Assembly: GCA_963719485.1 (NCBI GenBank)
Contig: OY970387.1
Span: forward strand, 310,001 to 374,000
Direction: 5' to 3'
DNA from: Bog-473 sp963719485
GTDB lineage: Bacteria; Actinomycetota; Acidimicrobiia; Acidimicrobiales; RAAP-2
Length of the DNA stretch: 64,000 nt
Shown here: positions 42,744-52,074 of the stretch, piece after piece
Layout of the letters: each line of letters opens with the position of its first letter
How positions within the stretch are numbered: the first letter of the stretch is position 1
Made by a program: the position numbers and the translations under genes
Notes under the pieces: generated by a model
What the model was told of the DNA's origin: nothing
Database searches by the model: none
Seen by the model: the letters and a program-made list of their open reading frames with translations, nothing else

Positions 42744-45275
42744 CTACTCGTCTTGCAGGACCAGCGCGGTCGCCGTGCGGGCCGCCCGCCGCCCCGGGAG
42801 CACGGCAGCAAGGTTCGCCAGCACGAGGGCCGCGACCGCGGCGATCACGATCGACCACACGGGAACGGTCGGGTCCGGGACGGCTCCGATCTCGTCTGCG
42901 AAGAGGGTCCAGAGCCAGCGCCCCAGCACGATGCCCAGCGGGACGCCGATCACGACGCCGATGGTCGCCGTGATGGACGCATGCCAGGCCACGGCGGCGG
43001 CCAGCTGCCGTTGGACGAAGCCCATGACCTTCAAGAGAGCCAGATCCCGGCGGCACCGCCGCACCGAGGCGGCGAGGGCCAACCCGAGAGCCACGACTGC
43101 GGCGAGGGCGAGCCCCGCGGCCAGCAGCAACGGGGTCGTGCCCATGGAGCGGTAATTGGTGATCTGGGCGGGCTGCTGGACGGCGAGGACGCTGGCCTGG
43201 TTCCCCGCGCAGTTCGAATTGGGGTCTTGGTGGGCCAGGATCCGGTTCGCCACCACCGACAGTCGCTGCGCAGCGGCGCGGCCCTGCGGCGCGGCCTGGC
43301 CTCCCCGCACGCGCAAGAGGACCATGTTGGGCCCGGTGCAGGGCGGGTCGTAGCCCTGGGGACCGAGGCTCTCCGTCACCGGCCCGGCATCGGCGGGCAC
43401 GGACGCACCGATGCCCATGGAGGTGTGCAACCCTTCGGCGATTCCGATCGCCGGCATCGTGGCCACTCCGACGATCGTGAGACGGATGGGACGGGGCGGA
43501 TAGGCCGGCACGTACTTGAGGCCCACGGTGTCCCCGATCCGCTTGTGCAGCTGCGCCAGGGTCGCCGCGCCGAGGACGATCTGATGCTTCGTCATCAGCC
43601 CGTGACCCGAGGTGACGGGTGGGGCGACCGGGCTGCCGGGGTTCGACAACAGGGTCGGGACCTCGAGCCCGTCGAGCTGCATGGTCGCGAATGAAATTCC
43701 GGAGGACGACGTGACGGCGCTGTCGTGACGCAGCGTCGCCACCGCCTTGTTCGGCACGGGCCCGTACCCGTCCGAGCTCTGCACGGCATAGTCCCAGTTC
43801 CACCCGTAGAGGGCCGGCTGGGACACCAGCGTGTGCAGGCTCGCGCCGAAGGTCAGCGTCGCCGTCACGACGATCATGGCGACCACGGCGGCCAAGACGG
43901 CGCCGCGGTACGGTCCCGCCGCCCTGCCGGATCGTGCGTCGACGCCGAAGGTCGTGCCCGCGACGGCCGATGGCGGCAGCCCGGAGCGGGACGCGAGCTG
44001 CACGCCGGACGACCGGCGTACGCCGAAGCGTTGCCGCCGCTGGGCGCGGTGCGGCTCCTCGAGGAACGCGATGACGATCGCTGCGACGGAGAGGACGCCG
44101 ACGAGGATCACGAACCCGATGCCGAACACGGTCCAGTCCGCGTTCACGCCGCGGTCGGGATACACGGCACGAACGGGTCCAATCGGGAAGAGCGTCGACA
44201 GGCCCAGCGCAACGCCGACGGCCAGCACCGACCCCAACAGGATGGATCCGAAGATACCGATCATCCCGTCGAGCCCCGTCGTCATGGGGTCGGCCCCCAC
44301 CGCGCGCATGACCACCAGATCCTGTTCACGCGCGCCCAGCCGGCGCGCGATGACCTGGGTCGAGAGGAACAGCGCGGCGAGGGCGGCGATGGCGCCGAAC
44401 GCGCCGAGGGCGAGCGCCTCGGGGCGGATCGCCTGGAGGGCCTCTCCCTGGATCTGCGACGCCACCTCGAAGTCGGTGAAGAACCGCTGGGTCGAGCTCC
44501 ACCTCCGCTCCACCGCGGCGACGTCGGCCGTACCCCGTCGCAGCTGCACGCCGAGGTAGACCTGGGTCTTGCTGTCAGAGGCCAGCGACCGGGCGAGAGC
44601 CGGCGTCCCCACGATGTAGGTGGGGAACTTCGCGATCTGGTCCTGCACCACCTCTCGATTCAGCAGGCCGATGCCGACGACCTTGAGTCCCATCCGCCGA
44701 CCCGGGGCCGAGCTCGCATTCGAGCTCGCATCGATGGACACGGGGAGGCTCTGCCCCAGGTGCAGACCCAGCGCGGAGGCGGCGGTCTGCGTCACCACCA
44801 CCTGGTCGGCGCGGGCCGGATCGGCCATCCTCCCGCTCGTGACGGTGAAGCGGTCCTGATTGAAGAGGAGGCCGTCGACGCTGCTGACGAGAACGACGTC
44901 GCCGAGGCCGCTCGGCTCGACCTTCCCGTGCTTCACGAGCGCCGCGCTCAGCTCCTCGTAGCTCTCGACCCGCGTCACCTGCGGGTACTTGCGCACAGCG
45001 TCCTCGAGTCGCTGCGCCAAGTGTGCCTGAGGTGGGGCCGAACCGCCCGCGGGCTCGATCATCAAATCGGACGGGTTCGTCCCCGCCAGGAACGTCGAGT
45101 ACGACGACGCCGTCCTGCGCGCCGCGGCGATCGACCCGAGCGCCACGCCACCGGCCAGGCCGATGAGGAGCACGAGCACCGCGTAGCCGGCCCGCTGCCG
45201 CCGCCAGCCCACGACCGATCTGTACCGGGCGGTCCGCAGGGCCGAGGGACTCCGCGCCGCGCCGCCCTGGTCCAT
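42744..45275 (-). CDS. FtsX-like (MacB-type) ABC permease
   Basis: 843 residues from the ATG at 45275; longer starts to 45359 are possible. An Arg-rich N-terminus and TM1 (AVLVLLIGLAGGVALGSIA) precede a large external domain; further hydrophobic groups near 290-440 and at the C-terminus give the layout of two FtsX repeats (about 10 helices). Such permeases act with a LolD/MacB-type ATPase to move lipids, peptides or proteins, or to transmit force. No ATPase gene of that type lies nearby: the upstream minus-strand genes encode a HAAT transporter. It is therefore an orphan here. Confidence 0.85.
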   Translation of the reverse strand: MDQGGAARSPSALRTARYRSVVGWRRQRAGYAVLVLLIGLAGGVALGSIAAARRTASSYSTFLAGTNPSDLMIEPAGGSAPPQAHLAQRLEDAVRKYPQVTRVESYEELSAALVKHGKVEPSGLGDVVLVSSVDGLLFNQDRFTVTSGRMADPARADQVVVTQTAASALGLHLGQSLPVSIDASSNASSAPGRRMGLKVVGIGLLNREVVQDQIAKFPTYIVGTPALARSLASDSKTQVYLGVQLRRGTADVAAVERRWSSTQRFFTDFEVASQIQGEALQAIRPEALALGAFGAIAALAALFLSTQVIARRLGAREQDLVVMRAVGADPMTTGLDGMIGIFGSILLGSVLAVGVALGLSTLFPIGPVRAVYPDRGVNADWTVFGIGFVILVGVLSVAAIVIAFLEEPHRAQRRQRFGVRRSSGVQLASRSGLPPSAVAGTTFGVDARSGRAAGPYRGAVLAAVVAMIVVTATLTFGASLHTLVSQPALYGWNWDYAVQSSDGYGPVPNKAVATLRHDSAVTSSSGISFATMQLDGLEVPTLLSNPGSPVAPPVTSGHGLMTKHQIVLGAATLAQLHKRIGDTVGLKYVPAYPPRPIRLTIVGVATMPAIGIAEGLHTSMGIGASVPADAGPVTESLGPQGYDPPCTGPNMVLLRVRGGQAAPQGRAAAQRLSVVANRILAHQDPNSNCAGNQASVLAVQQPAQITNYRSMGTTPLLLAAGLALAAVVALGLALAASVRRCRRDLALLKVMGFVQRQLAAAVAWHASITATIGVVIGVPLGIVLGRWLWTLFADEIGAVPDPTVPVWSIVIAAVAALVLANLAAVLPGRRAARTATALVLQDE

Positions 45276-45389
45276 GCCGCCAGCCTGCACGAACGTCAGT
45301 CGATCGCCAATGGGGTCAGCAGGTGCCGGGGCCTCGTGGTAGCACGAGGACCCAGGCACCGGGATCGGGCACGGTCCGTCCCGCGGGCG

Positions 45390-46946
45390 TCACCCTGCCG
45401 TCGTCGGCAGGGGCTTGAACGGCTGCACCGTCACCCAGCACGTGCCCTGGGCCTTGGGAGCCTTCGGATGCTTGCACTGGGTGGTCGGGGGCACGTTGTT
45501 GTGCACCTTGACGACCTGGTACTGCGTGGGTCCGTAGAACTTGTCGGGGCCGAAGCTCCAGACGGGCGAGAGCGTGCCCGGGTAGTTCGTGATCTTCGAC
45601 ATGGCCTCCACGAAGGTGCGCCGGTTCAGGTTCTTGCCGGCGTCCTTGGCCGCAGTGGCAAAGAGCCGGATCGCGCCGCACCAGGCCTGAATTGGGCCCT
45701 GCTCCTCGATGTAGTGGTACAGCGTGCCGGCAATCGGCTTCGGATGGAAGGCGTGCCAGGTCGTGTAGCACGACCGCGTGCCGGGGTCGTACCCGCCCTG
45801 GGCTTGAGGGCGGTTGTCGTCGATGCCGCCCAGGGTCTCCGTCGTCACGCCTTCCTGCCCGTTGAGCGCCTGCTCGTACGGGACCGGGATGAGCCCGAGC
45901 GCCACCTCGATCGTCGACTGGTAGTCGCTCAGGAGGAGCTGCGGGTAGTACTGCTGGGAGTTCTCGGCCCCGATGTAGGGGAAGAACGCGTTCTCGGGGA
46001 GCAGGGGGATCACCGACTGGACGCCGGCCGCCTTGAACTTCTCCACGGCCAGCTGCGCGTTGGAGTTGGTGGTGGCGGTCTGGTTGGCGCTGCCCGCCAC
46101 CGTCTCGACCAGCGGGGTGATGCCGGCCTTCTTCAGGTCGGGCAGCAGGAAGTCGTTGAGCGCGGCCTGGTCGGCCGCCTGGTCCGACACGACGACGCCG
46201 ACCTTCTTCCCGTGGCCGAGGCGGCCCGAGCTCTGCCCCCACTGCACCACGGCCGCCAGGACGGGCGCCATGTCTGCTCCCGTCCACCACAGGTAGGGCG
46301 AGCCGAGGTTGGTCCAGTTCGTCGTGGTGGACCAGGCGCTGAGGAGCGGCGTCTGGCCCTGCTGGGCCACACAGAGCTGGTTGTCCTGCTCCCAGGTGCC
46401 GATGCCGTCGATCACCGCGAAGGCCGCCGGGCTGCCCTGGGTCCACTGCCGGCACAGCGACTGCATGTTGGCGTCGTTGGTCGGGTCGAACTGCACGATG
46501 ATCGGATTGATCTTGCGGCCGTTGACGCCGCCGCTGTTGTTGATCTGGTTCACGTAGAGATGGATCGCCACAATCTGCTCGTTGAACTCCTTGTCCGCGG
46601 CGAAGCCCTCCTTCCCGGCGAGGCTGTTGATGGCCACGATGGGGAACACCACATTGATGCTGGTGGCGCTGACGCCGCGGCTGCTGGTGCTGGCCTGCGT
46701 CACCGGCGTCGCACTGGTGCTCGACGCCGCCTCCGCCGCGCCGGCCGTGCCCGACCCGCCCGGTGTGCCCGCGGGGGCCAGCACGAGCCAGGCGACGAGC
46801 CCGACGACGATGGCAATGATGATCAGCGCCGTGCGCACCTGCGTGGCGCGGGGGCGCCGGCGCAGGCGCCGCCAGGACCGCCCCAACGGCGCCAGGGGAT
46901 GGAAGACCGGCCCCCGGTGCGCAGAAACTTCCATGCTCGTTTCCAT
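45390..46946 (-). CDS. ABC substrate-binding protein, HAAT type, locus B
   Basis: 518 residues from the ATG at 46946, which lies six bases after AGAGG; a GTG at 46952 overlaps the LivG stop. After an Arg-rich segment comes one hydrophobic helix (about 40-60, IIIAIVVGLVAWLVL), so it is probably exported and anchored by an uncleaved signal. A Ser/Thr/Ala linker leads to a type-I binding fold (VFPIVAINSLAG, YVNQINNSGGVNGRKI). It is the last gene of a nine-gene operon. Its ligand is inferred to be the glycoside or sugar acid handled by the enzymes upstream, although HAAT proteins usually bind amino acids. Confidence 0.88.
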   Translation of the reverse strand: METSMEVSAHRGPVFHPLAPLGRSWRRLRRRPRATQVRTALIIIAIVVGLVAWLVLAPAGTPGGSGTAGAAEAASSTSATPVTQASTSSRGVSATSINVVFPIVAINSLAGKEGFAADKEFNEQIVAIHLYVNQINNSGGVNGRKINPIIVQFDPTNDANMQSLCRQWTQGSPAAFAVIDGIGTWEQDNQLCVAQQGQTPLLSAWSTTTNWTNLGSPYLWWTGADMAPVLAAVVQWGQSSGRLGHGKKVGVVVSDQAADQAALNDFLLPDLKKAGITPLVETVAGSANQTATTNSNAQLAVEKFKAAGVQSVIPLLPENAFFPYIGAENSQQYYPQLLLSDYQSTIEVALGLIPVPYEQALNGQEGVTTETLGGIDDNRPQAQGGYDPGTRSCYTTWHAFHPKPIAGTLYHYIEEQGPIQAWCGAIRLFATAAKDAGKNLNRRTFVEAMSKITNYPGTLSPVWSFGPDKFYGPTQYQVVKVHNNVPPTTQCKHPKAPKAQGTCWVTVQPFKPLPTTAG

Positions 46947-46948
46947 GC

Positions 46949-47812
46949 TCACCCTCTTTCGTTGCGGCCGGAGTCGCCGCCCTCCCCCATCGGACCTGAA
47001 GCCATCAGGGCCTCGTCGCTCGCACCAAGGTAGGCGGCCAGAGCCTTCGGGTCAGCGCGGATGACGTCGGGGGGGCCTGTGGCCACCACCCGGCCGAGCT
47101 CCATGACCACGACCGTGGAGCAGAGCGCGAAGACAAGGGGCACGTCGTGCTCGACCAGAATGATGGTGGTGTCGGCCACCTCGTGGATCCGGCGCAGCAG
47201 CGGGATGAACGCCTCGGCCTCACGCTGGGCGATGCCCGCCGTGGGCTCGTCGAGCAACAGGAGCCGCGGCTGAGCCAGGACGATGGAGGCCAGGTCGACC
47301 ACCCGGCGCGTCCCGGTGGACAGCTCCGCCGTGCGGTGGTGGCGGAACCGCTCCAGCCCGAAGGCGGTGATCACCTGGTCCACCGCCTCGAGCTTGCGCC
47401 GCTCGGCCCGCCGGGCCCAGGGGAGGCGGAGCGTGGTCGACAGCACCGCCACCTCTCGACGCGCGTCCTCGCTCAGGAGGAGGACGTCGAGCACGGTGAG
47501 CTCGGGGAACAGCAGGCAGTCCTGGAAGGAGCGGACCATGCCCACGCTCAGGCGCTCCTCGGGCAGATACTCGGCCAGGTCCGTGTCGTCGAGGCGCACG
47601 GTGCCCGACTGCGGCGCCACCAGTCCCGAGATCACGTCGAGCGTCGTCGTCTTGCCCGAGCCGTTGGCTCCGATCAATCCCACGATGGATCCGGGTGCCG
47701 CGTCGAACGTCACCCCGTTGAGCGCGTGGACGCCGCCGAAGCGCACGTCGACCCCGTCGACGCGGAGACGGGCCGGGTGCACCGGGACCGCGTGCTCGAC
47801 GACCGCCGTCAC
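46949..47812 (-). CDS. LivG-type ABC ATPase, locus B
   Basis: 287 residues from the GTG at 47812, which overlaps the permease stop (GTGA). Walker A GANGSGKTT, signature LSTGTRR, Walker B LLLLDEPTAGIA and H-loop ILVEHDV are all present. The signature STGxRR is shared with the LivG domain of locus A and differs from the usual LSYGQQR. A C-terminal DPKALAAYLG tail is typical of LivG. It pairs with the LivF domain of the MFS fusion to power import. Long extra codons above the GTG belong to another frame of the permease. Confidence 0.94.
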   Translation of the reverse strand: MTAVVEHAVPVHPARLRVDGVDVRFGGVHALNGVTFDAAPGSIVGLIGANGSGKTTTLDVISGLVAPQSGTVRLDDTDLAEYLPEERLSVGMVRSFQDCLLFPELTVLDVLLLSEDARREVAVLSTTLRLPWARRAERRKLEAVDQVITAFGLERFRHHRTAELSTGTRRVVDLASIVLAQPRLLLLDEPTAGIAQREAEAFIPLLRRIHEVADTTIILVEHDVPLVFALCSTVVVMELGRVVATGPPDVIRADPKALAAYLGASDEALMASGPMGEGGDSGRNERG

Positions 47813-49812
47813 CGCTCGGCCCCGTCGGCTGCGACCAGGGGGGCGACCGGAGGCCCGGCGTGGCGGGAGCTCAGCCGCCCCTGCGCGGCGCGGATCCCCA
47901 CCGTGACCAGGTCGCCGGAGCGGTGCAGCAGCTCGGCCAACCCTCCGGGCAGGTAGAGGATGAACGCGATGAGGCCCAGACCGCTCGTGATGAATTGGAT
48001 CGTCTGGTTGGCGCCGAAGAGGGCGGGCAGGCCCTCGAGGTACATGGCGCCGAGGATGGCCCCGGAAATGGAGCCCAGTCCGCCGATGACGACCATGGAG
48101 ATGATCACGAACGAGGTCGTGGGGTCGAACGTGATGTCGGTGTTGTTGAGCTGCTGGGTCGCGAAGGCGAAGCAGACGCCGGCGTAGCCCGCCATGAAGC
48201 CCGAGAGGCCGAAGGCCAGCAGCTTCGTGCGCAGGATGGGGATCCCCATGGCCGCCGCAGTCAGCTCGTTGTCGCGCACGGCGACGAGGCGGCGCGCCAC
48301 GCCCTTGTCGCGCCAGATCCGCACCATGAAGATGGACAGCAGCAGCACGCCCAGCGAGAACCAGGCGAACGACTGCTGCGAGGCCAGGCTGATGCCGAAC
48401 AGCGAGGGGCGCCCGAGGTACGTGTACCCGGGGTTGGGCAAACCGGTGCAGAGGGTCTTGTCGATGCCCGGCACGGTGAAGCAGGGCGTGGCCAGCACCG
48501 CGCTCTGCATGAAGATGGCGAAGGCGAGCGTCGTGACGGCCAGGAACAGTCCGGGCATGCGCAGCGCGGGCAACCCCACGATGACGGCCACCAGCGCGGT
48601 CACCGCTCCCCCGTAGAGCATGACGATCGGCAACGGGAGCGAGGTGCCGAGGTGGACCGCCACCAGCGCGCCGACGGCGACGAGGCCGAATTGGCCCAGC
48701 GAGACCTGGCCCGCCCAACCCGTGAGCATGGTGAGGCTCAACGCGATGACCGAGAAGATGCAGATCTGGCTGAACAGGACGTTGTTGCCCACCGACAGTA
48801 CGAAGGGCAACAGGACGGCGAGCCCGATGGCGAACCAGATCCCGGTGACCGAGACCCGGCGGCGCAGCTGATCCACCCCGGCCCGCATGGTGGTGGCCGC
48901 GCCGTGCTGCCAGGTGCTCCGCTCCCCCGTGCGCGCCCCCTTGCGCAAGGCCCCGACCCGGACCAGCAGCACGGCCATGACGACGATGAAGATCACCAGC
49001 TGCTGCTTGGCGGGCGAGGGGACGTTCCACTCCAGGATCTCGAGGAAGACCCCCATGCCGATGCCGGCGATGAAGGCCACGGTCAGGTTGATCATCGCCC
49101 CGATGAGCGCCGCCGTCAGCGCGTACAGCAGCAGGTCGGGCGAGAGCGCCTGCGTCAGAGCGCTGGTCTGGTTGGGGGCGTTGAGGATGGCCGTGAAGGC
49201 CGACAGAGCGCCAGCCACCGTCCAGGTCAGCGTGGAGGTGCGGCGGATCCACACGCCCGAGAGCCGAGCGGAGTCGGCGTTCTCCGACATGGCGCGCATG
49301 GCCAGCCCCCACGAGGTGAACCGGACCGCCAGCACCAGGATCACGGTCACGATGGGGGCGACGATGAGCGTGAGCACCTCGGTGGGCGTGATGATGAACG
49401 GGCCGAGCGAGAACGACAGGTCGAAGGGAACCGGCGCCGGCTTGTAGAGGTTCGACGGCCGGATGAAGGGCAGCGCGGTGAGCGCGAGCAGCACGTAGCT
49501 CAACCCGATGGTGGCCACCATGACGAGAACGCGGGGCCGGCTGAACAGGCGGCGCAGCACCAGCTCCGACAGGGCGCCGGTGAGCGCGGCCAGTCCGACG
49601 GAGAGCACCAGGGCGAACCAGTAGTTGAAATGGAAGTCCCCCGTCAGCTTCACCAGGAACACGGCGGCGATGACGCCGATCTGGCCCTGGGCGAAGTTGA
49701 GGACGCGGTTGGTGCGGTAGACCAGCACGAGGCCCAGCGCCAGCAACCCGTACCCCAGGCCGTAGAAGACTCCCTGAATGAGGATAAAGTTCGGAGCCGA
49801 GAACGCGAGCAC
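47809..49812 (-). CDS. Fused LivH-LivM ABC permease, locus B
   Basis: 667 residues, GTG at 49812, six bases after the stop of the MFS-LivF gene. LivH part: NFAQGQIGVIAA and ENADSARLSGVWI; LivM part (from about 330): LTGWAGQVSLGQFG and KGVARRLVAVRDNE, the coupling loop. Same head-to-tail fusion order as the locus A permease (6431-8665), but without its long polar tail. Together with LivG and the MFS-LivF protein it makes a complete importer. Ends in GAER just before the LivG start. Confidence 0.94.
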   Translation of the reverse strand: MLAFSAPNFILIQGVFYGLGYGLLALGLVLVYRTNRVLNFAQGQIGVIAAVFLVKLTGDFHFNYWFALVLSVGLAALTGALSELVLRRLFSRPRVLVMVATIGLSYVLLALTALPFIRPSNLYKPAPVPFDLSFSLGPFIITPTEVLTLIVAPIVTVILVLAVRFTSWGLAMRAMSENADSARLSGVWIRRTSTLTWTVAGALSAFTAILNAPNQTSALTQALSPDLLLYALTAALIGAMINLTVAFIAGIGMGVFLEILEWNVPSPAKQQLVIFIVVMAVLLVRVGALRKGARTGERSTWQHGAATTMRAGVDQLRRRVSVTGIWFAIGLAVLLPFVLSVGNNVLFSQICIFSVIALSLTMLTGWAGQVSLGQFGLVAVGALVAVHLGTSLPLPIVMLYGGAVTALVAVIVGLPALRMPGLFLAVTTLAFAIFMQSAVLATPCFTVPGIDKTLCTGLPNPGYTYLGRPSLFGISLASQQSFAWFSLGVLLLSIFMVRIWRDKGVARRLVAVRDNELTAAAMGIPILRTKLLAFGLSGFMAGYAGVCFAFATQQLNNTDITFDPTTSFVIISMVVIGGLGSISGAILGAMYLEGLPALFGANQTIQFITSGLGLIAFILYLPGGLAELLHRSGDLVTVGIRAAQGRLSSRHAGPPVAPLVAADGAER

Positions 49813-49818
49813 GGGCGC

Positions 49819-52023
49819 CTAGGTGAGCCCGGCGGTCGCAGTACCGAGGAAGACCGGGCGCAGGAGGTCGTCGCGGGCCATGAGCTCGGCGGTCGGCCCG
49901 TCGAAGCGGATCTCACCACGCTCCATGAAGAAGCAGCGCTGGGCCAGGCTGAGCGCGCGGTTCAGGCTCTGCTCCACCAGGATCACCGTCGTCCCGGACT
50001 CGTTGATGCGGCGCACCATGCCCATCAGCCGCTCCACCGTCATGGGCGCCAGGCCGAGAGCCAACTCGTCGATCATCAACAGGCGCGGTCCGGTCATCAT
50101 CACCCGCGACAGCGCCAGCATCTGCTGCTCACCGCCCGAGAGCGTGCCGGCGGGCTGGTCCAGCCGCTCGGCGAGTTCCGGGAAGGCGGCCAGCGCCTCG
50201 TCGTGGGCGCGCTGGGCCCGGGACCGGTCCCGCCGCAGCGTGTGGCCGCCGATGCGCAGGTTGTCGCGCACGCTGAGCCCGGGAAAGGTCATCTTCCCTC
50301 CCACCAGGAGCGCCACCCCCTCGTCGATGATCTGCTCGGGCTCCAGATAGGTCGCGTTCATCCCGAAGAGCCGGACGACGCCGCGGTGCGGGTGGGACAG
50401 GCCCGAGACGGCGCGCAGCAACGTCGACTTGCCGGCGCCGTTGGTCCCGAGCAGCGCCACCATCTCCCCCTCCTCGATCTCGAGATTGACGTCGAAGAGG
50501 ACCTGGTTGGTGCCGTAGAAGAAGTCGAGGTTGTGGATCTGGAGGGCGGGGATGTCGCCGCCGGCCTGGCGCCGCTTGCCCTCGGTGTAGCGCTCGATCA
50601 CGTCCTCGATCACCAACGTGATGTCGCGGCGCACGCTGCGGGACCCGATGATGAGGAGGAGCCCACCGACGGCACAGACGGGGAAGATGATCGTCAGGGC
50701 CACGACGATGCCGTGCAGGCCGCCGATGGCGTCGGACACCGCACCGAGCACCACTGAGCCCGCGAAGCCGCCGAACACCAGCGAATAGACCCCGAACATG
50801 GCGAAGCAGATGGTGCGCATCTCGGGCGGCGCGGTGGCGGCCAGCGTCAGGAAGATACAGATGGCCAGCGGCGACACCGCCGCCGCGGCCAGGAACTGCA
50901 GGGTCACGACCATCCAGAGCTGGGGCACGTAGAGCGACAGGACGTAGAGCCCGCCGTAGGCGGTGATGCAGAACCCCGCGATGACCAGCGGTCGCTGGGG
51001 GGCGCGGCGGAAGTAGCGGTCGCCGAAGACGTAGGCCACCGGGAGCCCGAGGAAGGCGGCCAGGCCGATGATGGCGTACACCTCGCTCCGCGACGCGGTG
51101 TCGAGGTGGAACTTGTCGATGAAGAAGAGGTTGCCGAACAGAGGCGCACCCGTGCCGGCGAAGCCGAGGATGGCGACGGCCACGAGCTCGTAGTACAGGG
51201 AGCGGACCCGCAGCAGCCGGGTCACCGCGGAGCCGAGCAGGACGCGGGGCGCCTTCTCCTGCTGCGCCTGCAGGTCCATGCCCGACGCCTTGAGGATGTG
51301 GCTGGCCTCGTTGGCGCCCTTCTCCGGCTCGCGCAGGGTGAAGAGGGCGAAGCCCAGCGGGATGCCGGCCAGTGCAACCAGGAGCCCGTAGCGCCAGTTG
51401 TGCGAGACCGTCACGACGTAGCCGAAGATCAGGATCCCGATCGTCTGCGAGAGCGGGTCGGACAGGTTGTGCCAGCTGAAGACCCGCCCCCGCGACTCCG
51501 TCGGGTAGGCGTCGGACAGGTACGAGTTGTGCACCGTGTTGTTCACGCCGGTGCCGACGGAGGCGGCGAGATACAAGAAGGCGAACCACCAGACGTTGGG
51601 CGAGATAGCCATCAGGCTGCCGAAGCCGGCGAAGACCAGCAGCGCGACGCCCGCCACCAGCTTGCGGCTGCCCCGGTCGGCCCACAGCGCCAGGGGAACG
51701 GCCCAGAGGAGCTGGGAGACCTGGGCGATGAAGGCCACGGCCCCCAGCGAGGCGTTGGACATGTGGAACGAGGTCTCGAGGTTCTTGCCGATGAGGGCGA
51801 TCCCGTTGCCGAAGGTGCCCGGCACCAGCGCCGCCGCCGTCAGGAGCACCAGTGGCGCGTAACCCGATTTCTTCAGGATGGCGATGAGCGGTGGCGGCTT
51901 GCCCTCGCCCGTGCCCGGCATGACCTCGAGGTCCGCCACGACGTCGGCGTCCTTGACCTGGGAGACCGCCTCGCGCAGGAGATCCTCAGGGACGGCGAAA
52001 TCGAACAGCGGATCGTCGGTCAC
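49819..52023 (-). CDS. MFS-LivF fusion transporter protein, locus B
   Basis: 734 residues, GTG start. After a polar N-terminus (about 45 residues), residues about 48-470 form an MFS domain with roughly 12 helices; motif A is good (ALWADRGSRK). From about residue 490 a LivF-type ATPase follows: Walker A GTNGAGKST near 525, signature LSGGEQQ, Walker B LLMIDELALGLAP, switch VEQS. It therefore supplies the LivF subunit of the HAAT importer encoded just downstream, tied to an MFS protein. The LivG partner is separate here, unlike in locus A. It follows the LarA-like gene by 51 bases. Confidence 0.94.
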   Translation of the reverse strand: MTDDPLFDFAVPEDLLREAVSQVKDADVVADLEVMPGTGEGKPPPLIAILKKSGYAPLVLLTAAALVPGTFGNGIALIGKNLETSFHMSNASLGAVAFIAQVSQLLWAVPLALWADRGSRKLVAGVALLVFAGFGSLMAISPNVWWFAFLYLAASVGTGVNNTVHNSYLSDAYPTESRGRVFSWHNLSDPLSQTIGILIFGYVVTVSHNWRYGLLVALAGIPLGFALFTLREPEKGANEASHILKASGMDLQAQQEKAPRVLLGSAVTRLLRVRSLYYELVAVAILGFAGTGAPLFGNLFFIDKFHLDTASRSEVYAIIGLAAFLGLPVAYVFGDRYFRRAPQRPLVIAGFCITAYGGLYVLSLYVPQLWMVVTLQFLAAAAVSPLAICIFLTLAATAPPEMRTICFAMFGVYSLVFGGFAGSVVLGAVSDAIGGLHGIVVALTIIFPVCAVGGLLLIIGSRSVRRDITLVIEDVIERYTEGKRRQAGGDIPALQIHNLDFFYGTNQVLFDVNLEIEEGEMVALLGTNGAGKSTLLRAVSGLSHPHRGVVRLFGMNATYLEPEQIIDEGVALLVGGKMTFPGLSVRDNLRIGGHTLRRDRSRAQRAHDEALAAFPELAERLDQPAGTLSGGEQQMLALSRVMMTGPRLLMIDELALGLAPMTVERLMGMVRRINESGTTVILVEQSLNRALSLAQRCFFMERGEIRFDGPTAELMARDDLLRPVFLGTATAGLT

Positions 52024-52074
52024 CGGCTTGGGACTCTATCTCTGACACCGCTGTCAGGTAAGGGCTGCTCGTCC

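Noticed and set aside
43725..47033. Open frame of 1102 codons on the plus strand
   Set aside because: Runs antisense through the FtsX permease and the binding protein; low-complexity Arg/Gly/His/Asp composition and no recognisable domain.
46949..49312. LivG reading frame extended to 787 codons
   Set aside because: The part above 47812 is another frame of the permease gene; the GTG at 47812 with a 4-base overlap is the natural start.
47860..50757. Open frame of 965 codons on the plus strand
   Set aside because: Antisense to the permease and MFS-LivF genes; composition dominated by Gln, Asp, Gly, Glu, Arg and His.
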